A stretch of 64,000 nucleotides of DNA from Novakomyces olei (GCA_016906335.1 JADEYG010000012.1:1-64000), one strand, 5' to 3'; shown: positions 12,929 through 24,866, numbered from the stretch's first letter. Notes: generated by a model not told the origin, from the letters alone. Program-made: numbers and translations.

Positions 12929-13430
12929 TTGGCCCGAAAGGGTCGTCTAGTCAAATTACAAGATGGCTCGTAAATCATTTACAATACTGAATAATTAAGG
13001 TACACGTGGTATATGCTTTGATGTTAAATACGGCAGGACGAAAAGGATTGATAAAAATTGAGCCTGATGTATTCCAGCCGAATAAACGTACAGGCACCAT
13101 TTGCGCACCGTAAATTCGCGTGGGAATTCAGCTCCACAAGAATAATACTTGAATTAATTGTAGCCCTTTGTAATTCACATAAAAGCCATCTAGTACTATG
13201 GCTCCAATATAAGGACGGGCCCCATCCCTTAGTAGTGGCCTACGTATGAATATAATTATACTCTAATTGTACTCGTGATTACATAAATTTATCATCGTTG
13301 CAGTGCACATGATAATCCAGCATCGTCATACGTATGATTTTCATGGTACGTTAAAAAATTCAAGATTAACCCTCCTTGCTCAGCAATTACAATGCTCTAG
13401 AAGCCTGCAACTGCCAACAATTGTTGCAAT
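12929..13430. other. Intergenic, no gene seen
   Basis: This spacer lies between two co-directional genes and holds the 3' end of the UBX transcript and the cytidylyltransferase promoter. A 63-codon open frame at 13058-13249 has no recognisable similarity. Confidence 0.55.
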
Positions 13431-14714
13431 ATGAGCCCAGCGAGAAAGGAAAAGACACTTGCTTTACCTGCAGAGCAAGTAAAGTCGTCGGGAAATACAA
13501 ACAATGCTGCCAATGAACTCGTACAGGAACAAGAGGCCGTCCGTAAGAAAGAGGAGGCAGAGCCAGAGGCCAATGTGGCTAAAGACGTGACTCGGGCAGC
13601 ACTGAAAGGTGGCACAAGTACCAGCACAACTCAGCCCAGTTCAATTCCCCATCAATCATTAAGAAAGCGGAGAGGCTCGGACTCCGATGCGGATGCGGGT
13701 GCAAAGTCCGGGACGGAGGAAGGAGAGCCTGTTCGTAAACGCCGAGAGACGGTGCAACCAAGCGAGGCGGCTTTAAGCACGGCTCATTCTCACGGGTATC
13801 ATATCAACCCACCTCCGAGTGATAGGCCGGTTAGGGTTTATGCGGATGGTGTTTTTGACCTTTTCCATCTTGGTCATATGCGCCAATTGGAGCAGGCCAA
13901 AAAGGCCTTCCCTGATACTTATTTATTGGTAGGACTACCTTCGGACACGGAAACACATCGTCGGAAAGGTTTAACCGTGCTTACAGATTATGAGCGAGCA
14001 GAAACTCTGAGGCACTGCCGTTGGGTGGATGAAGTTGTGGAGGACGCTCCTTGGTTTATTACTCCTGAATTCGTAGCCATGCATCATATTGACTACGTGG
14101 CCCATGATGACTTGCCTTATGCTGCTGGAGACGTGCAAGATATTTATGCGCCTTTAAAAGCCAAAGGTCAATTTCTCCCCACTCAGCGTACAGCTGGAGT
14201 GTCTACTAGTGATATAATTACGCGTATTGTGCGCAATTATGATTTATATGTATTGCGCAATCTTGCTCGTGGCGTCGATAGACGCGAGCTTAATGTTAGT
14301 CTGTTGAAAAAAAACGAGCTGGAACTTCGTCAACATATTAAAGAGTTTCGGGATATGCTGCGCACACAATGGATGGCGAGTACTCGTGACTTGCGTGAAG
14401 ATGTACGGTCTTTTCTAGCTTCCACAAGAGAAAATTTTGGCGGCAGCCATACTGGGTCTGAGGTATCGCCTACTGCATCCGGCAGCAATAATGGAAATAA
14501 TAACGGTGGTGGAAGTGGAGGATTTCTGGCTGGTATGTCCAAGTGGATGGCTCGTAGGGCTGGAAGCAGTTTAAGGCTGAATTCTCCGAGAGCCGTTATG
14601 AGTAGGAAGTCGAGCTATTTGAGCTCAGACAGTGCAAGCAGTGATGAGGAGTACAACAAAAGTCATAAAGAAAGCATGAGCAATTCACCTAGCAAAGAAG
14701 AGGTGGATAAATAA
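13431..14714 (+). CDS. PCT1: Choline-phosphate cytidylyltransferase
   Basis: A single exon encodes 427 residues. The enzyme forms CDP-choline from CTP and phosphocholine, the rate-limiting step of the Kennedy pathway to phosphatidylcholine. Catalytic domain (about 134-275): VYADGVFDLFHLGH contains the nucleotidyltransferase HxGH motif (residues 146-149); RWVDEVVEDAPW and RTAGVSTSDIITRIV (253-267) are further family signatures. After it comes an amphipathic Lys/Arg/Glu helix region (about 285-335) that in this family binds membranes and regulates activity, then a Ser/Gly/Asn-rich tail with probable phosphorylation sites. The first 130 residues are low-complexity with basic clusters (KRRGSDSD, RKRRE) that could be a nuclear localisation signal. 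Length fits fungal orthologues. Confidence 0.96.
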   Translation: MSPARKEKTLALPAEQVKSSGNTNNAANELVQEQEAVRKKEEAEPEANVAKDVTRAALKGGTSTSTTQPSSIPHQSLRKRRGSDSDADAGAKSGTEEGEPVRKRRETVQPSEAALSTAHSHGYHINPPPSDRPVRVYADGVFDLFHLGHMRQLEQAKKAFPDTYLLVGLPSDTETHRRKGLTVLTDYERAETLRHCRWVDEVVEDAPWFITPEFVAMHHIDYVAHDDLPYAAGDVQDIYAPLKAKGQFLPTQRTAGVSTSDIITRIVRNYDLYVLRNLARGVDRRELNVSLLKKNELELRQHIKEFRDMLRTQWMASTRDLREDVRSFLASTRENFGGSHTGSEVSPTASGSNNGNNNGGGSGGFLAGMSKWMARRAGSSLRLNSPRAVMSRKSSYLSSDSASSDEEYNKSHKESMSNSPSKEEVDK

Positions 14715-17700
14715 TTCTTACACCAGTGCATATAGCAAACAAATAAGAAGGAGGGTGCGTGGAGGTTGTGTTGGTGTATGTTAATATAGGTCAAAGCTTG
14801 ATGGCCAACCTTTAAGGGTTCAGAGGATTGTTTCTCAGTGTGCTAATATATGGCTTGGTGGCAGGATACAAAACGTTCAAATTTTATCTTTTTGAAAAGC
14901 GCACGATGCTCCTTTCCGTTAATGTGTTGTACCATTTGTTTTACATCTTGTCCTCGTTCCAGCAATATTATTTAAATAACAAGTCGAGCCCGTGCCTATA
15001 ATATTCTTATTAATTAGTTTCTAGGGTAAAGTCGGCTACAAAGATTACGAAATAAAATATTCAGTTGCACAAGCGTAGCTAGCAGAACCAATCCGATTTT
15101 TTACGGTATTTGTTTCATTATTTCATTTTCATTAAGATAAAACTGTAGACGTGTCTAAGCGAGTGTGTAGAAGTAGTTCAACGTTAAAATTTCTCTTTTG
15201 AACGTACCATTCATTAATGAGAAATCCCTCGCTTTGCTTGTTCTCGCTATCTTTCCTGTTAGCCTCATCCCCTGATTCCCGGATTCCTGTTGTTTATTAG
15301 CTAATGATGTTTGTATTTTAATTTGTTGCCAACTAGCCCTAACATAGTTCGTAGAAAATATAATATATTTATTTAATTTAAAAACTTTATATAAATATTG
15401 TTAGATTTTGTTAATAGTTAGTTAATGTCTGCTCAATCGCAGATATATAGTTTAGCTAGGGTTTTCTATATCATTGAATAAATAAATGGATAAAGTGAGT
15501 CGATCAGGTTAGTGTATGAGTCCTAAATTCAATATTAGGGACCATATTCCAGCAAATATAATAATATAAAGAATAATTAATAAATATAGGTGTAAGTATA
15601 AAAATAAATGTATGTCCTCTGTCTGTAATATGAAATGATATTTGATATTAGGCAATCAAGTACATCAGTTGGCCATACGATTGTTGTGCCGTGAACTAGC
15701 CAATTTAATGAATTCAAATTTCTCACCAATTTTGTTTCAAATCTTTCTAGTTCGCTATACTAAAATGTCTTTATGGTTTATCATGGTTACAAATGCTAAG
15801 AGCATTTTGAAACAATCTTATATTTCGTTTTCAATCACTTTTACGAATTATTTTTATTGGAATGGCGGAATATTATCAGCTCGCATAAAAATGTGAATAT
15901 TTGAATTAGCCCTTAGTGTACTAGCTACATAATATCTACTGTCTATTGAAGCATGCTTAGCTACGTTGATTTCGTTTTGTCGCTCTATCGGCTACCTCCA
16001 AGGCATTGTTTACAATAAGGCCTTCTTCAGTCAAGAATATTGGTAGAAAAGTGGAGGTAGGACAACTTCAGCACATGATAATAAATAAATCGGGTTACAC
16101 CAAAATGAATTATTCTGTACAGAGTTACAATTGTAAAGTTGTCCATTTATTTAACAATTTCGAGTTGACGATCTGTGAGGAAATTTGTTTCCTTATCCCT
16201 CTCATTTGTTGAGGTATTTATAGGTGTGTGTGAATCAGGAATAAAGAGCATTATTTATGCTTATTTACGACAAGAAACTCTAATGCCACTAGTCTAAAAG
16301 GGAACTTTAATACTGAGCGGCAGCTCGCTATTACATCTCGCCAGGCGGAAAATCTAATTCTGGCAAAAGAAGCGAATGCTATTATTATTGGTCGTCAACA
16401 GAAAGACAGCAAAGGAGGTAAAAAAAACCCCGAGAATCATGTGCGCATAAAGCAAAGTTTAATACAGTAGATCCCCGCTTAAACCCTCCTTTGCGCCAAG
16501 CGATGCATCAACCAACGGTTGCATACGTATTCAGCGGCAGATGAATAATGACCGCCCAACTATGAGACGGCAGCGATTTCTGTGAAACTTTTCGAGACAT
16601 CCGTAACATATGGATGGCGTGTACATGCATAATGTATAAATAACGAATACATATACGTTTAATGTTGATGTCTGAAATACTTTGGTAGCAAACACTAAAT
16701 AGGAGTTCTCGCACAACTATGAAGTTTTAAACTCGAATTCTATGCCCCTCCTAACGACTTTCAGGGCCCTTCTCAGCCTACAATGTAAAGCGCTGATCGA
16801 AACGGCCTCCTCATATTTGCTCGCACTACGAGTCAATCCCTCGGCCTTTGCTATCCAGGAGGAGGTTTATTTAGTATTTCATAGAATCGCTGCTCAACAT
16901 TACTTGATATATATTACTTTATGAAATTGCTTTAAACCTTGATAACATTATCGTTTTGAATTGCCGAGCGTTGCTATTAATATACTTGGGGCAGCGGTAA
17001 ACCTCGATTCGCGCAACGCACGAGTGTGAAAGGGGAAAAAGATGCACGCGTCAACGCGCCAAGCCACACCAGTTTGCGCCTAGACAAGTCTGTCAGCATC
17101 CTGTTGCTAGGCACGAATTTCTGGGTAATTCTCACACTATATTCGGCTCCATGCTTATGTAAAGTTACAAATTTGTCGAGCATAGACCAACTGCTATGCT
17201 TTGTCATCTGCCCGAGCTAAGAGCACAGTTGCATATATAATCAGTACCAACCCTAATTATTTCAATGATGCGATCAAGTCGTATGTAACCAATCAATCAT
17301 GAATGTGAATAAATTAGTCTTGTAAATAATATGTCAATATGGCAAAGCTGGGGGCCGGAGGCCCTTCTACTAGACCCGAATATAAACAACAAAGTGCTTT
17401 TAGGCACGCAACATGTACGCCCATTGGGTAGACATCATGTCGGTATACAGCGATCATGCCTGATTGAACAACCGTTTGAAATCTTACGGGCAGACGCTTA
17501 CTTTGAGCACACATATGAGCAACGTTTATATACTTATTTTTGTACTTGTATAATTTGTGCACCATAATCCGTTGCCAGGCACTAATGTCTCCATGCACAC
17601 CAAAAATAGAAACGTGACTACCGCCGTGCCACGTTCCGTAAAAACTATATACTCTTCCGTTCGATTGTATTCCTGAATAATTCCGCCTTAAAAGCCTCTT

Positions 17701-17794
17701 CCACCCACTCTTTTCCCCCCTCTCTCTCACCTCAACTTTGTGGCCAGTCTGCCTTCCTTCCTTCCTTTCAGTTCGTTCATTCAGACTTGATAAA
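14715..17794. other. Long 3.1-kb intergenic region
   Basis: This is AT-rich, with no gene I can support. A stretch near 16320-16430 reads as a conserved-looking peptide on the forward strand (SRQAENLILAKEANA..) ending at a GGTAAA donor-like site; it could be a gene relic or an unrecognised exon. A pyrimidine-rich tract (17700-17770, TTCC/CTCT repeats) immediately precedes the Ecm33-like gene and is typical of strong fungal promoters. Other short open frames at 15642, 16006, 17026 and 17314 lack any similarity. Confidence 0.55.
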
Positions 17795-19063
17795 ATGTTC
17801 TCGCGTGTTGCGCTGCTCGCAGTGGCTGCAGCATTGCCCCTTGCTTCCGCTCAGAATGGCTGCTCGAACAGTAACGGGTTCACAATCAACTCTCAGTCTG
17901 ACTTGGACCAATTGTCCTCCTGCAGTGCGGTTAATGGAGCAGTGCGTGTTATGGGCACTTCAGCAGACACACTGTCTCTGAACAACATTCAGAGCATTGA
18001 TGGTGACTTGGAGGTATCGTCAAATTTCTTTTTGACGTCTCTTGCTCTCCCGTCGCTTGTTAATGTCACGGGACAGTTCTATATCTTCAACAATACCCGG
18101 CTCAATAACTTTGCTGCCCCATCTCTGTCGTCTGTCGGCGATTTGACGCTTAGTGTGCTCCCTAATTTGCAACAATTGCAGTTCAATGCTCACTTGAACT
18201 CATCGCGTACAATCACCGTAACGGACACTCAACTGTCCTCCATTGATGGTATTAACGGCCTTTACACTGTGCAGTCTGTCTCAATCACCAATAACAACTA
18301 CATTCAGAATGTCTCTATGCCGTCTTTACAGGCAGTAGATGGTGCTGTCAATATCAACTTCAACGCTGCCGGTGTTGATGTGCATTTCCCACGGCTGCAG
18401 TCCGCCGGAAATATCTCTTTCCAGGACATTGGCTCTCTCGATGTTTCTTCTCTGCGCAATATCTCTGGATCTTTTGGTATCAGCCAAAACACTCTCAGCC
18501 GTATCTCGGCTCCACGCGTGCAGACGATCACGAACTCTCTGTCCATTGTAAACAACTCGGACTTGTCTGGCGTCTCTTTTCCCGCTCTTGAAACTATCGG
18601 CGGTGGGTTCGTTATCGCAAATAACTCTGAGCTCGAGTTTATTAACGGCTTCTCGTCGCTTGACGAAGTGGGTGGCGCTGTTGACTTTACGGGAGAATTC
18701 TCCTCTGTCTCTCTGCCCCATCTCCGTGACGTTCGCGGTGGTCTCAATATGCAGACTACTGCACGCAACTTTACTTGCCCATTAAGAGCCAACAGTGGTG
18801 TTGTAAAGGGCCATGGCTTCGTTTGCGAGTCCACTGCCCGTCCAATTCGTGGTGTAAACGGCACCAATACCTCTGATAGCAACTCTGGACACCACAGCAG
18901 CACTTCTTCTTCTTCTGGCGGATCCTCTGGAACCGGCACTGCTACTGGTAGCTCAGCTTCTTCCACTCAGTCTTCAGCCGCTATGGCCCTTTCTGTTCTC
19001 CAGTCGGGCTCAGTATTTGCCGGCCTGGGCGCTGTTGCCGCATCTTTCCTCGCATTTTTGTAA
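17795..19063 (+). CDS. Ecm33/Sps2-family GPI-anchored cell-wall protein
   Basis: A single exon encodes 422 residues. A cleavable signal peptide (1 to about 19, ending ..LASA) is followed by leucine-rich, receptor-L-domain-like repeats in which short LxxIxGxLxI units alternate with Asn-Xaa-Ser/Thr glycosylation sites (over a dozen NxS/T). Two Cys pairs flank the repeats. A Ser/Thr/Gly-rich stretch (about 370-395) and a hydrophobic C-terminus ending in AASFLAFL are the marks of GPI attachment. Yeast Ecm33 is needed for wall integrity and mannoprotein assembly; Sps2 is the sporulation paralogue. I chose the ATG at 17795 rather than the upstream in-frame ATG at 17738 because it gives a proper signal peptide. 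Confidence 0.93.
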   Translation: MFSRVALLAVAAALPLASAQNGCSNSNGFTINSQSDLDQLSSCSAVNGAVRVMGTSADTLSLNNIQSIDGDLEVSSNFFLTSLALPSLVNVTGQFYIFNNTRLNNFAAPSLSSVGDLTLSVLPNLQQLQFNAHLNSSRTITVTDTQLSSIDGINGLYTVQSVSITNNNYIQNVSMPSLQAVDGAVNINFNAAGVDVHFPRLQSAGNISFQDIGSLDVSSLRNISGSFGISQNTLSRISAPRVQTITNSLSIVNNSDLSGVSFPALETIGGGFVIANNSELEFINGFSSLDEVGGAVDFTGEFSSVSLPHLRDVRGGLNMQTTARNFTCPLRANSGVVKGHGFVCESTARPIRGVNGTNTSDSNSGHHSSTSSSSGGSSGTGTATGSSASSTQSSAAMALSVLQSGSVFAGLGAVAASFLAFL

Positions 19064-20359
19064 AATGCAGTTTTTTAGCGTAAGAGTATCGGTGACTGAA
19101 CGAGGATGAAGGTTCTGGCGGGGTTGGTTTTTATTTATAATTTACAGTTTTATCTTGTAATATTTCGTTTTACGCATATGGTTTTGTTCCTATCCTTATC
19201 TCAAACATATCATATTTATCTTTGCGTGGGACATGAACGCATGAATTACGATGAATGAGATCTTCTATTATCGATGATTTGCGCGTTGCTCCACACATTT
19301 ATAATTTACGATAGGCTTTTCCGCATTTTCTATTTTATTTTATTTTTTATTCAAATATCCATTTGCCGTACGAAGATTTCGCTGGGCTTTTTCTCACGGT
19401 TTTGTTTTAATTTATAATCAACCTTTGCTATTGCTTTTGAAAGGTGCTGCGCCACATTTCGCGTTTAAAGCTTTCATAACAACAGAGGTTTGTCGCACTT
19501 TGACTATGAATGTTATGGAATTGCGGTTGAAAAGAAGACAAAGAATAAAAAAAAATTCAGCTTGTGTTTGAAATTACTCATGTGGGTCGATGCGATCAAT
19601 TGCGGTCAATATAATTGTTTTCTACGCATACAAAAATGGCGCCAAAAGAGTATCATTTAATCGTTTTCTTTTTGCTGCAGAGCAGTGAGATGTTTGTATA
19701 ATTCTGGATATATGTTCGGGATTCGAGGTGATGATCAGGGTCTAGAGTTTATGGATGTCGTGCAAATTGTTAGGCTGTTGTTGGACAAATTTGGCACGTC
19801 ATTAGATATCTGGAAGGGGCATGGCGAAGCCGGGACAATTGCATTTTGCCTGTTGTCACGATATAATCGTGTTGAGCTATACGCGAGTAATAATAGTATA
19901 GGTTTTAATCTAATAGTATTAATAATAGTATCATTATGAATCGTTTTTTAATAGTTTAGATGTTTTGCAGCACTTACTCTGTAGGGCAAGTATCAGAAAA
20001 ATGACCATCAGAAACAAAAACACCAATCGGTCTCGCTAGAACTTTGGGCTTTGTACCATTGGTACATTAATCTACCTCGGGACTATTTGCACGCGTAAAC
20101 AGCATTATATGTAATTAGTACAAAGTATATTAAAGAGCTAAAAGGGGAGGTACCTCGCAAGCCGACAGAATCCTGAATTGAATATATATAGTAAATATGT
20201 CGGCAGTATCGTTGGCAGCAACGCGCGATAATAGGGGCAATAAAATAAGGGTTTTTTTTATAACATCCTTGTGCGACATTAGTATATTTGCATTATGGAT
20301 AGAATGACGTTACGAGATTAAGTCCAGGTCTCCAGGGCTACGGCAGACACACTGGCAAC
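19064..20359. other. Intergenic, no gene seen
   Basis: This is a 1.3-kb AT-rich region between co-directional genes. An 84-codon frame at 19685-19939 shows no similarity. TTTTATTT-type runs just after the Ecm33-like gene may belong to its 3' end. Confidence 0.55.
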
Positions 20360-21610
20360 ATGGTCCATCATACGCGCTCTGGAGTAGTTGGGTTGAATCA
20401 GCATCGGCCATTGACACAGATCCTTCCAATGTAAGACTAGTTAGGAGAAGTACTGACGTCAAAAGAGTTCGACGGAGTAGTGGTAATGGATCGGCTCCAG
20501 TGAAACGTGCTCGCAAGTCAAAGAGCAATGCCAAAGGCAAAAGTGCTGATGGATCCACTGAAGTTTTCACTAGCACAATCATTAAGCCTGCTGAAACTGA
20601 CGCTGATGCTGATGAAAGCGCTCATTCGTATGTATAAGCATTTCCTGACGATGCTTTCCTTGATTTCCTTACGTGTTGTCCTCTCTCTTTTGAGTTGTTT
20701 ATGGGACGGCATCCAATCGTTTTTACCGCCCTTTTTATGAGTCCTCGATTGTGCTTTTTTATTTTTTCACATCCTGTTGTATTCTTATATCCAATGTTCC
20801 AGGTGAACTAATATTTCTAGCGAAAGTGTGAAGGAGGTTGTCCTCGCCCATGCAATCGAGCACTTGACTTCTGTGGATAAAAGATTTGCATTTCTTCACA
20901 AACGGTTCCCTTGCAAAGTATTTGACAGAGACGTACATTTATCGGATACAGAATTAGATTATGAGGCCTTTCGATCTTTGTGTCTTTCGATATTGAGCCA
21001 GCAAGTTTCTGGTGCGGCCGCTCGATCAATTTCTGCCAAGTTTATTGCTTTATTTTCCGGCTCAGACAGCGAATCAAAGGCCCGTGATTTGCCCGCAAAG
21101 AATTTCGCTAAAAGTGAACCTGCCGTTGGAACAGTTTCGGCTCCAGCTACGGAATCCTTAGCTCCAGTTTTCCCTACGCCAGAGCAAGTAGCGGCGTCCG
21201 ATGTGGAAACTCTGAGAACCGCTGGCTTAAGTGGCCGCAAGGCTGAGTATATAAAGGGCTTGGCAGATGCCTTCTTAAACGGCCAAATTACACCAGGACT
21301 ACTTTCTGGAGCCCAGGATAATACTGTGAGGGAGCATCTCGTTACCTTGCGTGGCATTGGCCCATGGACAGCGGATATGTTTTTGCTTTTTACGCTTCGA
21401 CGCGGTGATATTCTCCCTGTCGGTGATTTGGGAGTACAGAGAGGAATGGCTATTTTTGATGGCCGAAATGCTAAGTCGGAAAAGGGCCGATATCTCTCGG
21501 AGGCTGATATGGAGGCCATTGCAAAGCCCTGGAGACCTTATCGGTCAGTTGCATCTTGGTACATGTGGCGAGTCGAACAGGGCATGAGTTTTGAAGAGGA
21601 TGAAGAATGA
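20360..21610 (+). CDS. DNA-3-methyladenine glycosylase (HhH-GPD, AlkA/Mag type)
   Basis: The proposed exons are 20360-20430, 20466-20627 and 20821-21610 (340 residues). The enzyme excises alkylated bases such as 3-methyladenine to start base-excision repair. Seen: LCLSILSQQVSGAAA (start of the HhH-GPD fold), helix-hairpin-helix LRGIGPWTADM (about 254-264) and the catalytic Asp within PVGDLGVQRG (D280). The N-terminal 75 residues are basic (VKRARKSKSNAKGK), a likely nuclear signal. The second intron is clear. The first is only 35 nt (GTAAGA..TACTGAC..AAAAG) and is proposed because it restores the frame; the true 5' end may differ. A 40-residue Ala/Pro/Ser insert splits the fold after helix 3, as in some fungal members. 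Confidence 0.88.
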
Positions 21611-21999
21611 TCATGGAGCAAAAATGCCTTATAAATGGTGTAAAAATAGATATCAAAACGCTTCTCTGTACATGCTGTTACAAATAAATACGCTTGGGGT
21701 AGCGAATGAAAAGACAGATATAGGCTAATAAACGCCTTTTGAGGTTGGGTCATTGTACATACATAGTGAGATTTAGTGTGTGTAGATGATATTTTTTGCT
21801 ATCGAGACGTTTACAAACGGGCCAATTCAGCGTAAAATCAAACCAGTATACACACGGCAAACCAATGTGAAAAGGAACCCTGTCTATAGCAAATAACATA
21901 TTTCAATACTCATATTCAATGATTTTTCCATACTTTTGACGCTAAATTTACTCCATTAAACTTGCGTGCCGCCGGAAGATTTTAAAAGAGTATGAAGGC
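21611..21999. other. Convergent intergenic spacer
   Basis: This spacer lies between the convergent glycosylase and Qcr7 genes. Nothing beyond A/T runs is visible. Confidence 0.55.
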
Positions 22000-22430
22000 T
22001 TAGTGGTGCTGCGGCTTAACAGCAAGAGTATCAAACGCCTCACGCTCCTCTTCAATCGCCTGAAGCTCATCCACAATCGGCGTAAGGTAGCGCACATCAT
22101 CCTCCGGCTTAGTCCATTGCTCGCGCGGCAGAAGGTGATGGCTCAAAGAGCATTGGTGAGCCACTTTGATCCGATAAACACGGTCGTATGATTCACGGGC
22201 GGAAAGCCGGGTCAAAGCTTTCTGCATTATGGGGTTTTCTTCCACTAGCAGATCATCGTACCTACGGATTAAGGTCAGCAATTGAGGGAGCCATAGATCA
22301 AGCAAACATACTTGAGACCAATTTTACGGTAACCGGCGAGATTAACATATGTGTTTCCGAGTCGGCGGATCACTGAGGCAGTACGCGGCCAGTGCTTGAG
22401 CAAATACGGAGCAAAGCTGTAAGAAGACAT
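22000..22430 (-). CDS. QCR7: Cytochrome b-c1 complex subunit 7
   Basis: Two exons, 22430-22312 and 22261-22000, with a 50-nt intron, encode 126 residues. This is the roughly 14-kDa subunit of mitochondrial complex III, on the matrix side and bound to cytochrome b. The sequence follows yeast Qcr7 closely along its length: an N-terminal helix, NLAGYRKIGLKYDDLL, EENPIMQKALTRL, ESYDRVYRIKVAHQ and HHLLPREQWTKPEDDVRYL. Length matches the family (120-130). No cleavable presequence is expected for this subunit. It is divergent from the mitochondrial NAD+ carrier gene, with 780 bp between the start codons. Confidence 0.96.
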
Positions 22431-23210
22431 CGCAAATGCCTCAATGCCCGTTTAATCGTAAAGCTGTACAGCGGTGTATTTTTCTCTTTTTATTCCTCTC
22501 CTTCCGGTTGGCCATCGACCAGAAAAAACCCTGTACTGCCACAGTATGACTTGCATTACATAAAAAGCAACCAGTCAAATTGAACAATATTTAAAAGTAT
22601 TAAATTATTATTTAATCAGCCATGCATTCCCTGTACAGTAGTAGAAGTGTGACATTTTCTGCATTTTATTGATAAATTATATGTCATACGGAGGGAGAAC
22701 GGCACTATCCCAGGAACGGCTTTTGTGAGGGAACGCTGAAAAGTTGCCAAGGCTTCAGGCAGTCACGTGCGCGTTCACAGCTAGAAGCTGTGTACGGCAT
22801 CCTGTGGCGCGCGTAACTGCCGCGGCCGCGTTCGCCCTCCTTACTACGCAATTGCCGCGCCGACAGGCGGTTTTTACGGGACTGATTATAGCTCAAACTC
22901 CTTACTCAAACGGTCGACCGCTTTAGTGTTTTAACGAGACGCGTTCTTGCTCGAGCTGGTTCAGGGCGTACATTTATTTTGCATCTGCATTTGGCATCCA
23001 GATTATCGGCCGCGGAATTCAGCGGAAAGCGTTCCGCTAGTGTACAGATTTATAAGCGCTCTGGACTCCGCCAATTGTTGGGACGAGACAGTCTTCTTTA
23101 GCCAGCCTTTACAGGACGCACTCTGACTTCAAATATTGTTCATAAATTAAGGGAACTGTTTCCTGAGTCGGTGGGGACTTGTTTCCCCTAACGTTTCCCT
23201 TCTATTCAGC
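22431..23210. promoter_or_regulatory. Shared divergent promoter, QCR7 / mitochondrial NAD+ carrier
   Basis: These 780 bp separate two divergent nuclear genes for mitochondrial proteins. The middle (about 22740-22930) is GC-rich and includes a CACGTG E-box near 22764 and CGCG/GCGGCCGC patches. A CCAAT box lies near 23072 on the forward strand. In fungi CCAAT is bound by the Hap complex, which activates respiratory genes; that link is inference here. Confidence 0.5.
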
Positions 23211-24420
23211 ATGTCTATGCACAGTCATGTTGTGGCATCCGTTTCAGATCAGGTTGTATATTCTCTGTCTGACTCTGTTATAAATGCCGCTTCTGGTGCT
23301 TTTGCCGGTCTTGTGTCCAGCTTTTTTGTTGCACCTCTCGACGTGGTCAAAACAAGGCTACAGGCGCAACGCCGCAACAAGCCGTCTATGATATCCGTCT
23401 CCAATCCGCCGGCCTCCGGCATAACATCCTCGTCCGTGATACCCCCTGCCCACAGTTCCCACCTATACAGGGGCCTGGTCGGTAAGTTACCTAGATGCAG
23501 TGCCATATCACTGTTCTTTATCAATTTTATTATTTAGTCTGTAAACTATACATTCTTATTTTATTTTATTTTATTTTACATACGCGTCATTTGATTTTTT
23601 TTTTTTTTTGATTTCCTTTTTTGCTTTTGACTAATCTCAAGGTTCTCTTAGACGTATATGGAACGAAGAGGGCGTGCGAGGGCTGTACCGTGGACTAGGC
23701 CCTATGGCGATCGGATACCTGCCAACTTGGGCTATTTATTTTACAATATACGAACGGTGCAAAAGTATTGGGAGCCGCACACCTAGTTTCCAGGGTCATG
23801 CGTGGGCAGTTCACACACTTTCCGCAATGGCCGCTGGATTAACATCAACCTGCGTTACTAATCCAATTTGGGTAGTGAAAACGCGTATGATGACACAATA
23901 TGCTCACAAAACGTACAATTATCGAAGCACGCCGGAAGCGTTCCGCACTATTTATGCACATGAAGGTTTACGCGCCTTTTATCGTGGTCTGGGCCCAAGC
24001 ATGTTTGGCATATTGCATGTTGCTATTCAGTTTCCGCTGTATGAGAGACTGAAACCAATCATGAGTCCCAGTAATGATGCAGAGAGGATAAAATGGCCAG
24101 GAATTTTGGCTGCCTCTTCTATATCCAAAATGATTGCGTCCTCTCTAACGTACCCGCATGAAGTTGTGCGTACTCGGTTACAGAACAATCCGGTTTATAG
24201 AGCTTCACATTTGCGCACTCCCCGCCAGAGCTTGTGGCAGGTTTGCCGCAGCATCTATCATGAAGAGGGCTGGGGAGCGTTTTACGCTGGTATGGGCACG
24301 AATTTAATTAGAACAGTGCCCGCCAGCGCTATAACTTTGCTTACGTTTGAAGTGGTAAGCAAGCGATTGTTCACAATAAAGTTGCGGGAAAGCGGTCGGC
24401 GCGCCAGCGGTGGGCAATGA
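23211..24420 (+). CDS. YIA6: Mitochondrial NAD+ carrier (Yia6/Yea6-like, SLC25)
   Basis: Exons 23211-23481 and 23642-24420 give 349 residues. It is a mitochondrial carrier with three repeats and three signatures: PLDVVKTRLQ, PIWVVKTRMM and PHEVVRTRLQ. The second has Trp in place of the acidic residue, typical of the pyrimidine nucleotide/NAD+/folate/FAD subgroup. GYLPTWAIYFTIYE, HVAIQFPLYERLK and KMIASSLTYPHEVVRTR match the Yia6/Yea6 NAD+ transporters best. Six membrane helices are expected, in the inner mitochondrial membrane, importing NAD+ into the matrix. A Ser/Pro-rich insert (NKPSMISVSNPPASG..) lengthens the first matrix loop. A folate/FAD carrier is the main alternative. Confidence 0.9.
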
Positions 24421-24866
24421 AGTGTATTTTTACTGGCGAAATATATCATATACACTATTTTATTGTTTTAGAATGCAATAGAGTTTTTGCAAAAGTTGCA
24501 TTTGCAAGAGTTGCAGTTGGATTTAGGCCAAAGTATTGTATATAGGCTTTTTTTTTTTGAAAAAAAAAAGTTTTAAATGCACCACTGACCTGAGTGTCTT
24601 AGATGAAATGATGTGAATGGATAGTCTGAGCATGCTTATGTTTCATATGCGCTTAATATAGCCTATGAAGCTTTAGACTGGTTTTCGTGGATTCATTAAA
24701 ACTATTCCCTAAATGACTTTTGGCGTTCTTGAGATTAGAGCATGATTGAATAAGTATGGGCTTTGATAATCCGTTGGTGGTATTTTAAAACGGCATTTAT
24801 AAATATACTCTATATGCTTTTGACCATACATCTAGGACGTAAATAATCCTATGCTAGGCATGAACA
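24421..24866. other. Convergent intergenic spacer
   Basis: This spacer contains a T9/A9 inverted pair near 24548-24570 that could form a hairpin at the carrier gene's 3' end. No gene is seen. Confidence 0.5.
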
